From: Robertkochia aurantiaca | GTDB taxonomy: Bacteria; Bacteroidota; Bacteroidia; Flavobacteriales; Flavobacteriaceae | Assembly (NCBI RefSeq): GCF_020166495.1 | Contig: NZ_JAINZS010000001.1 | Coordinates: 124,001 to 188,000 of the forward strand | DNA: 64,000 bases | Direction of reading: 5' to 3' | In this document: positions 53,940 through 61,921 of the stretch, one piece after another | Position numbering within the stretch: the first letter of the stretch is position 1 | How the letters are laid out: each line of letters opens with the position of its first letter | Position numbers and translations under genes: made by a program | The notes under the pieces: generated by a model | What the model saw: only the letters and a program-made list of their open reading frames with translations | What the model was told of the DNA's origin: nothing | The model's database searches: none

Positions 53940-55211
53940 TTATGGCTTTAAGCTCTTTACATCGGTTCCTGAAGGAGTCTCGAACAACTCGAGATCGAAA
54001 TAAGGTACAGCCGCAATTATGTGTTCAAAGATATCGGCCATAATTCGTTCATAGTTCTCCCACCGTTTGTCACTGCTGAAAGCGTAGACCTCCAGAGGAA
54101 TACCCTGTGGGGTCGGTGCGAGGTGGCGGGTCATGAACATCAGATCTTTGTTAATGGCCGGATGGTTTTGAAGATAGAGATCGCAATATTTTCTGAAGAC
54201 ACCGAGGTTTGTCTGGTTTCTTCCGTTCACGATCAGGCTCTTATCGATATCATTCGCCTTGTTGTAGGCATCTATATCGTCTTGCCGGTGTTTGATATAC
54301 GGTGCTATCGATTGTATCCTGGAAAATTTTTTCAGGTCATCTTCCGTTAAGAAGCGAACGCTTCCCGACTTCAATATGATGGCACGCTTGATTCGTCTGC
54401 CGCCGCTTACCTGCATGCCCCTCCAGTTTCTGAATGAGTCAGAAATCAGGGCATAGGTAGGTATGGTGGTTATAGTATTATCGAAGTTTTGAACCTTTAC
54501 AGTAGTGAGCGTGATTGCGGTCACATCACCATCAGCTCCATATTTATCCATGCTGATCCAGTCACCCACACGAACCATATCGTTAACAGATACCTGAATG
54601 CTGGCCACGAACCCCAGTATAGTATCTCTGAATATGAGCAGGATCACAGCCGAAGCGGCACCCAGTGTAGCCAGAAATCCGGTAACAGATTCATTAGTGA
54701 TCTCTGAATAAATGAACAGCAGGGCGATGATCCATACGATGATCATGACTACCTGTGCATAAGAGTCGATTGGCTTGTCTTTGAAATAAGGCTTTGTTTT
54801 TGCGTATTCCCTGCTTGATCTCACAAAGCTTCTGAAGATCCATACCAGTACGAAAATTAGATAGATATCGGTAACCAGTAAGGTGAATTTGGCATAACCG
54901 GGATACCCCGTGAAGATATAGGGTATGAGTTGCTCAAATAATATCAGGGGTACGATATGAGCAGTATACTTCGGAAACTTACTCTGCGCGAGGAAATCAT
55001 CGTACGTGGTCTTTGTCTTGTTAGAAAAGATCTGAAAAGCCTTGATGATCAGTTTTCTGAGCAGCCGGTCAAGCAGCCAAACCACCGTTACAACAATAAT
55101 AACATTGAATATGAGGTTTAAAGGCCGGGCTGTGGCTTCGGCATAGCCATGATCGATCAATAAGCGGTAGAGGGTGTTTCCCAGTGATTCCAGAAGATCT
55201 TTGTTTTCCAA
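53940..55211 (-). CDS. MscS-type mechanosensitive ion channel
   Basis: 423-residue channel with about five predicted membrane helices in the first 190 residues. The pore helix region is TGFLATLGAASAVILLIFRDTILGF (in parts), followed by the beta domain VSVNDMVRVGDWISM and TVKVQNFDNTITTIPTYAL. The cytoplasmic C-terminal domain is larger than in MscS. The start is a TTG at 55211; no in-frame ATG or GTG lies nearby. It protects cells during osmotic down-shock. Confidence 0.88.
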   Translation of the reverse strand: MENKDLLESLGNTLYRLLIDHGYAEATARPLNLIFNVIIVVTVVWLLDRLLRKLIIKAFQIFSNKTKTTYDDFLAQSKFPKYTAHIVPLILFEQLIPYIFTGYPGYAKFTLLVTDIYLIFVLVWIFRSFVRSSREYAKTKPYFKDKPIDSYAQVVMIIVWIIALLFIYSEITNESVTGFLATLGAASAVILLIFRDTILGFVASIQVSVNDMVRVGDWISMDKYGADGDVTAITLTTVKVQNFDNTITTIPTYALISDSFRNWRGMQVSGGRRIKRAIILKSGSVRFLTEDDLKKFSRIQSIAPYIKHRQDDIDAYNKANDIDKSLIVNGRNQTNLGVFRKYCDLYLQNHPAINKDLMFMTRHLAPTPQGIPLEVYAFSSDKRWENYERIMADIFEHIIAAVPYFDLELFETPSGTDVKSLKP

Positions 55212-55269
55212 AGCAAGCAGTTTAATTTCCCTGCAAAATAACTCAAATTTTAACGATCAGAAAAACGCT

Positions 55270-57522
55270 TTACTGTGCGTCGCCTTTTCTCCTGAACTTT
55301 TTCTTTTTGATCTTATCGGGATTGCTGAAAAGTCTTTTGAAAAAACCATCCTTTTTAGTAGGCTCGCAAGCCAGGCTTTCCAGAATCTCATCAGGAACTT
55401 CTTCAAATGTAGCCCGGGTGACCTCCGGAGCTGTCCCCGTATTGATCAGGGAAGAGAACCATCCTGCAAAATAGGGAAGGGCAGAGTGGGCGCCCTGACC
55501 GGTACGGGTATCTTTAAATCCAATTCTGTGATCGTCGTTTCCCACCCAGGTGACGCTGATCATTTGAGGGTTCATCCCGATAAACCAACCGTCTTTATTG
55601 TTCTGTGTGGTTCCTGTTTTTCCTGCCAGTACCTGTTTGATCCCATAAACACTTCTTAGTCTTGAAGCGGTACCATCTTGTGTGACTTTCTTCAGCATCT
55701 CGAGCATCAGCAGGCGGGTCGATTCTGAGAAAGCGGTTTCATATTCCTTTTTTTCATGGCGGTAGATCTCATTGCCTTCCGCATCGGTAATATGGCTGAT
55801 GACATAAGGTTCAACTGCCTTCCCTTCATTGATGAAACTACTGTATGCCCTGCCCATATCTATAAGGCTGAGCTCAGCGGTACCCAGGGCAAGAGAGGGT
55901 ACTGCAGGCAAATCAGAACTGATGCCCATTTTGCCGGCCGTTTCGATTACATTGCTGATACCGGCATCCTCTAGAACTTTGACCGCTACGGTATTTACCG
56001 AATTACTCAGGGCGTGTGCAAGAGAATAATTGATATAATCTTCGGATTTCTTTTCACCGGCATTTTTAGGAGTCCAATCTTCCATGTTCTCGTAAGTTAC
56101 CGGCTTCAGCGAATAGTAGGAGCAAGGCTCGATGCCTTGCTCAAGCGCCGTTGCGTACACCAGTGGTTTAAAAACCGATCCGGTTTGTCTTTTGCTCTGA
56201 CTTACGTGATCAAATTTATAATGATCGAAATCAATTCCTCCGATCCAGGTGGTGACCGCTCCCGAACCCGGATGTATCGATACCGAACCGAAGTTCAGCA
56301 TTTTTCTGTAGTGGGCCAGGCTGTCGAGCGTACTCATCATCCGGGTGCTGTGGTCGTTCCAGTCAAAAGTCGTTACCGGTTTTGGGGTTGAAAGGCTGTC
56401 GATGATCTCCTTATGTGTAAATCCGCTTTTGCTGAGTTTCTTATAAACGGGCAGCTTTTGAACTTCTCCCTGCAAATACTTTTCAGACAACCATAGTGCT
56501 TTTTTTCCGTGGCTTTTTTCAAATTCGTTCTGCAGAGACTTCATATGTTTCCGCATGGCTGCCTCGGCCAGCAATTGCATCTCAAGATCAAGAGTGGTGT
56601 GAATTTTCAATCCGTCGCTATAGAGATTGTAGTTTGTACCATGCTGCGAATTGTAGGCCATTAAAATGGTTTGTGCCTCTCTGCGTACCCGCTCTCTGAA
56701 GTAGGGGGCGATACCCTCTGACCCTGATAGCGGCGTAAGGCTAAGGCTAAGGTCTTCAGCCATGAGCGTTTCCAGACTGTCGGCCGATAGTTTTCCATAC
56801 CTTTCCATCTGGGCCAGGACCACATTTCGGCGTTCCCTGCTTTTTTCCGGAAACAGTCGGGGATTATAGGTGTAGGTCGCCTTGAGGCTACCGATAAGGG
56901 TGGCAGCTTCAACCAAAGTAAGTTGAGCGGCAGGCTTCCCAAAAAAATGTCGAGAGGCGCTTTCTATTCCGAACTTATTGTCTCCGAAAGAAACGGTATT
57001 GAGATAGGTTTCCAGTATTTCTTCCTTAGTGAAGGCTTTTTCAAGCCTGCTGGCGATGATCGACTCCCTGAGTTTATGAATCACGATCCCTGCAGACCCT
57101 AGGTCCTCGCGCGGATACAGGTTTTTGGCCAGCTGCTGTGAGAGGGTACTTCCCCCTCCGGACGAACGGTCCTGTAAAAGAAGGGTTTTAAAAAACACCC
57201 TGAAAATACTGCGGGTGTCCACTCCGTCATGCTCGTAAAACCTGGCATCTTCGGTAGCGATAAGGGCATCTGTGATATAAGGAGGAAGGCTGTCTAAAGA
57301 AACGGGCAACCGATCATGTATGTATAGTTTTCCAACCAATTCGCCCTCGTTATCTAAAATCAGGGTCGAGCGGTCAAGCTCTCCTGCACGTAATTCCTCA
57401 GATGATGGAATTTTACCCCAATATCCAAGGTACACCGAAGCAAAAAGAGAAATAAGTGCCAAAAAAATAACCCCTGCAAAGAGTAGTAAGGGCTTTTTAA
57501 ACCGCTTGAGTTTGTCAAACAT
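55270..57522 (-). CDS. penicillin-binding protein 1A (bifunctional)
   Basis: 750-residue peptidoglycan synthase. One N-terminal helix (about 11-33), a GT51 transglycosylase domain with ALIATEDARFYEHDGVD and GGGSTLSQQLAKNL, then the transpeptidase with SVFKP (nucleophile Ser), SNSVN and GKTGTTQNN. A basic tail ends KKKKFRRKGDAQ. It acts at the inner-membrane outer face in cell-wall growth. Lies downstream of rpoD but separated by a terminator. Confidence 0.93.
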   Translation of the reverse strand: MFDKLKRFKKPLLLFAGVIFLALISLFASVYLGYWGKIPSSEELRAGELDRSTLILDNEGELVGKLYIHDRLPVSLDSLPPYITDALIATEDARFYEHDGVDTRSIFRVFFKTLLLQDRSSGGGSTLSQQLAKNLYPREDLGSAGIVIHKLRESIIASRLEKAFTKEEILETYLNTVSFGDNKFGIESASRHFFGKPAAQLTLVEAATLIGSLKATYTYNPRLFPEKSRERRNVVLAQMERYGKLSADSLETLMAEDLSLSLTPLSGSEGIAPYFRERVRREAQTILMAYNSQHGTNYNLYSDGLKIHTTLDLEMQLLAEAAMRKHMKSLQNEFEKSHGKKALWLSEKYLQGEVQKLPVYKKLSKSGFTHKEIIDSLSTPKPVTTFDWNDHSTRMMSTLDSLAHYRKMLNFGSVSIHPGSGAVTTWIGGIDFDHYKFDHVSQSKRQTGSVFKPLVYATALEQGIEPCSYYSLKPVTYENMEDWTPKNAGEKKSEDYINYSLAHALSNSVNTVAVKVLEDAGISNVIETAGKMGISSDLPAVPSLALGTAELSLIDMGRAYSSFINEGKAVEPYVISHITDAEGNEIYRHEKKEYETAFSESTRLLMLEMLKKVTQDGTASRLRSVYGIKQVLAGKTGTTQNNKDGWFIGMNPQMISVTWVGNDDHRIGFKDTRTGQGAHSALPYFAGWFSSLINTGTAPEVTRATFEEVPDEILESLACEPTKKDGFFKRLFSNPDKIKKKKFRRKGDAQ

Positions 57523-57588
57523 AGTGTTGCATTAGTTTCCAATGATATACGAGCAGACAGGTGATCGTGGTTGTTAAAGTTTTACGAA

Positions 57589-57622
57589 TAAAAAAGCCGG
57601 CAAAATGAGCCGGCTTTTTTAT
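57589..57622. terminator. intrinsic terminator of rpoD
   Basis: Perfect 6-bp GCCGGC/GCCGGC stem (57596-57601 and 57609-57614), extended by A/T pairs, loop AAAATGA, flanked by A and T runs; works in either direction and closes the rpoD transcript on the minus strand. Confidence 0.92.
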
Positions 57623-57637
57623 TTATCTGTATGGAGA

Positions 57638-58501
57638 TTACCCCAGGTACATCTTTAAGATCTTGCTTCTCGAATTGTGTCTCAGTCTTCTTATCCCTTT
57701 TTCACGTATCTGTCTTACACGTTCGCGGGTGAGGTCAAAGATCTCTCCGATCTCTTCTAAAGTCATGGGCTGTTGTTCGCCTATACCATAGTTAAGCTTG
57801 ATCACATCGGCCTCCCGGGTGGTAAGCGTATCAAGCGCTCGGGTTATTTCGATATTTAATGAATCATGCAATAACTTTTTGTCAGGATTGGGAGATTCAC
57901 CATGACTAACCACATCATAGAGGTTAGAGGTTTCTCCTTCTTTAAGTGGCGCATCCATTGAGATGTGGCGACCTGAATTTTTAATAGATTGCTTCACATC
58001 ATTCACGGTCATATCCAGCTCTTTGGCTATCTCTTCGGCAGAAGGCGGACGTTCGTGAGCCTGTTCGAGAAAAGAATAGGCTTTGTTGATCTTATTGATA
58101 GATCCGATCTTATTCAGCGGAAGTCTTACAATTCTTGACTGTTCTGCCAGAGCTTGTAGTATAGACTGTCGAATCCACCACACGGCGTATGAAATGAATT
58201 TGAATCCGCGGGTTTCATCAAATCGTTTTGCTGCCTTGACCAGCCCCATGTTTCCTTCGTTGATAAGGTCAGGCAGTTTTAATCCCTGATTCTGGTACTG
58301 CTTGGCTACCGATACAACGAATCTCAGATTAGCTTTTGTAAGTTTCTCCAAAGCCAACTGGTCTCCCTTTTTGATACGCTGAGCGAGCTCGACCTCTTCT
58401 TCCGGGGTGATCATGTCGATCTTGCTGATGTCTTGTAGGTATTTGTCCAGGGATTTAGATTCGCGGTTTGTAACCTGCTTTATAATTTTGAGTTGTCTCA
58501 T
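57638..58501 (-). CDS. rpoD: primary sigma factor, RpoD/SigA type
   Basis: 287-residue sigma-70. It lacks the acidic region 1.1 and starts near region 1.2 ([27 protein letters not shown] in parts). Region 2 has [16 protein letters not shown] and [13 protein letters not shown], region 3 [12 protein letters not shown], region 4.2 [23 protein letters not shown]. The ATG at 58501 is chosen; a TTG one codon earlier is not needed. The short form is standard in Bacteroidota, whose sigma recognises the TAnnTTTG box found at many genes here. Confidence 0.95.
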   Translation of the reverse strand: MRQLKIIKQVTNRESKSLDKYLQDISKIDMITPEEEVELAQRIKKGDQLALEKLTKANLRFVVSVAKQYQNQGLKLPDLINEGNMGLVKAAKRFDETRGFKFISYAVWWIRQSILQALAEQSRIVRLPLNKIGSINKINKAYSFLEQAHERPPSAEEIAKELDMTVNDVKQSIKNSGRHISMDAPLKEGETSNLYDVVSHGESPNPDKKLLHDSLNIEITRALDTLTTREADVIKLNYGIGEQQPMTLEEIGEIFDLTRERVRQIREKGIRRLRHNSRSKILKMYLG

Positions 58502-58721
58502 CAAGTACTTATTAAGGATTAGATTACCTTAATAACATTTTTTTTTCTAAAAAGCAACTTTAACCCCCTTAAAAATCAAATGACTAGCATATTTTATGAA
58601 ATATTTAAGAAAAATGACGTTTTTTATGATTAATCGCCTCTATCAAGTAAGGCTTTCAGTTATTCAACTGTTAAATTTCCCTTTTATCAGGTTATAATTT
58701 CGGGGTCGGTTTAAAACTCAT

Positions 58722-58729
58722 TATTTTTG
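58722..58729 (+). promoter_or_regulatory. -7 box for the superfamily 2 helicase gene
   Basis: TATTTTTG, an exact TAnnTTTG match, 24 bases before the ATG. A TTTC at 58698-58701 is 20 bases upstream, a degenerate -33 candidate. The rest of the 252-base gap to rpoD is AT-rich with no supported gene. Confidence 0.5.
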
Positions 58730-58753
58730 CTCGTTTAACGCCGTTACAAAGCT

Positions 58754-60259
58754 ATGCTAGCAACTGAGGAAGTAGACAAGAAAGAACTTTATGCCTATCA
58801 GAAAGATGCTATTGATCAGATCTTCGATCGTATTGTCAATAAGCCGTCGAACTACCATCTGCTGTACCAATTACCGACAGGAGGGGGGAAGACTGTTATT
58901 TTCTCAGAGATCGTAAGGCGTTATATACTTGAAACCCAAAAAAAAGTGGTGGTGCTGACACACCGTATCGAACTGAGTAAGCAGACCTCAAGAATGCTCA
59001 GAGGGTTCAATGTAAAGAACAAGGTCATCAACAGCAAGGTGAAGGAATTACCTGATCAGGATGAATACATGTGCTTTGTGGCTATGGTCGAAACCCTGAA
59101 AAACAGGCTCAATGATGAGAAGCTGGAGATCAAGGATGTGGGGCTGGTTATCATTGATGAAGCGCATTACAACTCATTCCGAAAGCTCTTCTCCTTTTTT
59201 AAGAACAGCTTCATTCTGGGGGTGACAGCCACGCCGTTGAGTTCCAACATCAAACTGCCGATGAAAGACAATTACAATGAATTGATCATCGGGGAGGCCA
59301 TCAGAACACTTATTGATAAAGGTTTTCTGGCCAAAGCAAATATTTACAGTTATGATGTGGGGCTGACTTCACTGAAGATCGGTATCAATGGTGATTATAC
59401 GGTCAAATCTTCAGAGGCCCTTTATTCCAACATGGATATGCAGGAGAAACTGCTAACGGCCTATGAGGAAAAATCGAAGGGAAAGAAGACCCTTATATTC
59501 AATAATGGTATAAACACCTCCTGGTACGTTTATGAATTGTTCAGAGAGGCAGGATATCCTGTTCGCCACCTGGATAATACACACAGCTCGAAGGACCGGA
59601 AGGAGATCCTGAGATGGTTCAGGGATACACCTGATGCCATTCTTTCTTCTGTGAGTATCCTCACGACCGGTTTCGACGAACCCTCGGTAGAAAGCATTAT
59701 ACTGAATCGTGCCACCCGTTCCCTGACGCTTTATTTCCAAATGATAGGGCGAGGGTCCCGTATCTGGAAAGATAAGGATGAGTTCACCGTTATCGACCTG
59801 GGTAATAATGTGGCTCGTTTCGGGCATTGGAGCGAACCAATAGACTGGCAGCACATCTTTAAGTTTCCTGATTATTACCTGGAGAACCTTAAAGATGATG
59901 AAGAGATAGAAAGGAATTTCGTTTATGAAATGCCAAAGCGTCTCCGTGAGAAGTTCGCCAATACCGAAGATGTAAGTTTTGATATAGAAGCCGAATACGA
60001 CAAGGTGCTTAAGCAGGGGTTGCGATCAAAAGCAATACTTGAGAAATCGCTAAAACAGCACACCGAGATGTGTGTCGACAACAGTGAAGATGCCTATGAG
60101 GCCCGCATGCTTGCCATAGAGCTGAAGGATGATATCGATAGCCGTATCAGACGATATGCTCAGTGTATCAGCAAGAGTACCAAGAACTACAGAGAATGGC
60201 TCGCAGAAGACTATCTGCGGAAGCTGAGGATCAATATTGTAAAAAAATACCAAAACTGA
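58754..60259 (+). CDS. DEAD/DEAH-box superfamily 2 helicase
   Basis: 501-residue helicase of the UvrB/SSL2-like group. Motif I is PTGGGKT, motif II DEAH (VIIDEAHYNS), motif III GVTATPL, motif V TTGFDEPSV, motif VI QMIGRGSR. The C-terminal 120 residues are helical and highly charged and are not recognised. No nuclease or methylase partner is adjacent. Close relatives occur widely in Bacteroidota, suggesting a general nucleic-acid role rather than defence. Confidence 0.85.
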   Translation: MLATEEVDKKELYAYQKDAIDQIFDRIVNKPSNYHLLYQLPTGGGKTVIFSEIVRRYILETQKKVVVLTHRIELSKQTSRMLRGFNVKNKVINSKVKELPDQDEYMCFVAMVETLKNRLNDEKLEIKDVGLVIIDEAHYNSFRKLFSFFKNSFILGVTATPLSSNIKLPMKDNYNELIIGEAIRTLIDKGFLAKANIYSYDVGLTSLKIGINGDYTVKSSEALYSNMDMQEKLLTAYEEKSKGKKTLIFNNGINTSWYVYELFREAGYPVRHLDNTHSSKDRKEILRWFRDTPDAILSSVSILTTGFDEPSVESIILNRATRSLTLYFQMIGRGSRIWKDKDEFTVIDLGNNVARFGHWSEPIDWQHIFKFPDYYLENLKDDEEIERNFVYEMPKRLREKFANTEDVSFDIEAEYDKVLKQGLRSKAILEKSLKQHTEMCVDNSEDAYEARMLAIELKDDIDSRIRRYAQCISKSTKNYREWLAEDYLRKLRINIVKKYQN

Positions 60260-60285
60260 AAAAGGCACCCTCGGGTGCCTTTTTT
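60256..60285. terminator. bidirectional intrinsic terminator
   Basis: Stem AAAGGCACC/GGTGCCTTT with a CTCG loop (60269-60272), flanked by A and T runs, between the convergent helicase and VWA-lipoprotein genes. Confidence 0.9.
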
Positions 60286-60308
60286 TATGAGATATGGTTG
60301 CAGAAATT

Positions 60309-61370
60309 TTACTGACAACCCGCTGTGAAACCGGTAGCATCAAACTGAGTCTGAACCGCTCCCTGGCGGTCACCATCGATCGCCTGTATCACCAACTGAT
60401 TGATTCCGCTGCCGTCTCTTTTCGGACTGCAATATTCAAACAGGTAGAAGCTGTTGGCTTGTCCTTTTACCTCTTCAGAGATTTCCACGAAAATATCTTC
60501 CAATTCTTCCTTGTTACTGGCAAAAGCACTATTGGTGGTTCCTATGTTGTTGAGAACCGCCTGGTCGATCTCAGCTCCCAGTCCGATGGTAAACCAGCTT
60601 ACATTATCGTCAGAATTACGCACCACTTCAAGCGCCTGATTTTGGGAATAACGGGAAGCCTGGTCGGTACCGTCTGTAAAAACCACCACCGAGGCTGCCG
60701 AAATTATATCTTCCCCCGCTCCGGCAGCTACGATCTGCTGTGCTACTTCTCCGGCCTTGATCACCGCTCCGTAAAGATCGGTAGAGGGGTCATTGCTGAT
60801 ATTTTCATCGATACCCTGTACTGCGTTAACCAGTGCAGCTGCGTCTGACGTAAGTTCCTGTAAGAGGTGAAGCTCATCTTCGCCATCGAACCAGTAGATA
60901 GCCATATTATAAGAATCGCTGGGCACGGCCGGCATTACATTATTTATAAAACTGACAGAAGCATCTTTAAGTTCTTGAAGACTGTTGCTCAAAACACTGT
61001 TACTGAGATCCAAAAGGAGTATAGTGTTGCTGTTGAATACCTGGGCTTTCGGTGAAATACGAGCTGCAGACTCCGAAGCAGAGATCGTATTGAAACAATT
61101 GTCGTTACGTCCGCTTTCATAAATGGTGAAATCAGAGGCTGTAAGTCCTGAAACAGGCTTTCCCTGCAGATCATTCACCTTGAAAAAAACAGAAACCTTA
61201 CCGGGTAAGGTAGTAAACTGGTCCTGGATGCTAAGTCGCAACTGTGCAGCTCCCAGATCCAGACAACCATCGACCCCGCCGGGGTTATTGAAGTCGTCAT
61301 CGGCATTGCCACAAGCGGCAAAAGCAAGTAGTATACCTATTAAGCCTAAGCAGATTTTTATAGTACGCAT
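60309..61370 (-). CDS. VWA-domain lipoprotein
   Basis: 353-residue lipoprotein: signal peptide with lipobox FAAC (Cys20) and a mature N terminus GNADDDF. After an Ig-like segment, a VWA domain (about 110-290) has an intact metal site, LLDLSNSVLSN (DxSxS), and VVFTDGTDQ. The C-terminal part holds a conserved Cys pair (YCSPKRDG, TAGCQ) that may form a disulfide. Probably a surface adhesion or scaffold protein; ligand unknown. Confidence 0.85.
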   Translation of the reverse strand: MRTIKICLGLIGILLAFAACGNADDDFNNPGGVDGCLDLGAAQLRLSIQDQFTTLPGKVSVFFKVNDLQGKPVSGLTASDFTIYESGRNDNCFNTISASESAARISPKAQVFNSNTILLLDLSNSVLSNSLQELKDASVSFINNVMPAVPSDSYNMAIYWFDGEDELHLLQELTSDAAALVNAVQGIDENISNDPSTDLYGAVIKAGEVAQQIVAAGAGEDIISAASVVVFTDGTDQASRYSQNQALEVVRNSDDNVSWFTIGLGAEIDQAVLNNIGTTNSAFASNKEELEDIFVEISEEVKGQANSFYLFEYCSPKRDGSGINQLVIQAIDGDRQGAVQTQFDATGFTAGCQ

Positions 61371-61479
61371 AATAATGGGTTAAGGGTTTGTCGAAATAAC
61401 GAATAAAAAACCAAATAAGTATCCGGGGTAGAGCAGGCTTATAAACAAATTGCTGTTCATAAGCATTTTAGGTAAGAAG

Positions 61480-61893
61480 TTACTCTAAAAATTTCGCTTT
61501 TAATTCAGGAGTAGGAATCATACAACTGTCTTTTTTTCCAAACCAGCGATACCTGTTCCTGGCCACAAAGTCGTACAGGGCATCCCTGACACTTTCAGGC
61601 AGGATGTATTTGAATACGGTAAAAATCTTCCACGCACCACCGAATTCCCTGGCGATTTCGATGGCAGCTGTTGAGCGGGTATAGTATGCAACACCGGGTT
61701 CTATCAAAATGATAGAGTCGGTTTTTTCTGTATCTATACCTCTTTCAGCTATGAGCTCCTGTCCAACCTCACTTTGCAGGGCAGCGTATCGAAAAACATC
61801 TTTATCATCTCTTCTGATGATGAAGGTTACGGCGCCATTACACAGGTTGCAAACACCGTCGAACAGGATGATCTTTTTCTCTTTCTCTTTCAT
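61480..61893 (-). CDS. DCC-family thiol-disulfide oxidoreductase-like protein
   Basis: 137-residue DUF393 protein with the thioredoxin-like start ILFDGVCNLCNGAV, giving the CxxC pair (Cys15 and Cys18). FRYAALQSEVG and the end RNRYRWFGKKDSC are also typical. Redox activity is inferred from the fold; substrates are unknown. It lies 28 bases after mutS2, so the two may be cotranscribed. Confidence 0.88.
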   Translation of the reverse strand: MKEKEKKIILFDGVCNLCNGAVTFIIRRDDKDVFRYAALQSEVGQELIAERGIDTEKTDSIILIEPGVAYYTRSTAAIEIAREFGGAWKIFTVFKYILPESVRDALYDFVARNRYRWFGKKDSCMIPTPELKAKFLE

Positions 61894-61921
61894 ATTGCTT
61901 ACGTGAAACTAAAAGTACGAA

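Noticed and set aside
58754-60259. Defence-system helicase
   Set aside because: No nuclease, methylase or reverse transcriptase beside it; neighbours are rpoD and a VWA lipoprotein, and the gene is flanked by its own promoter box and terminator.
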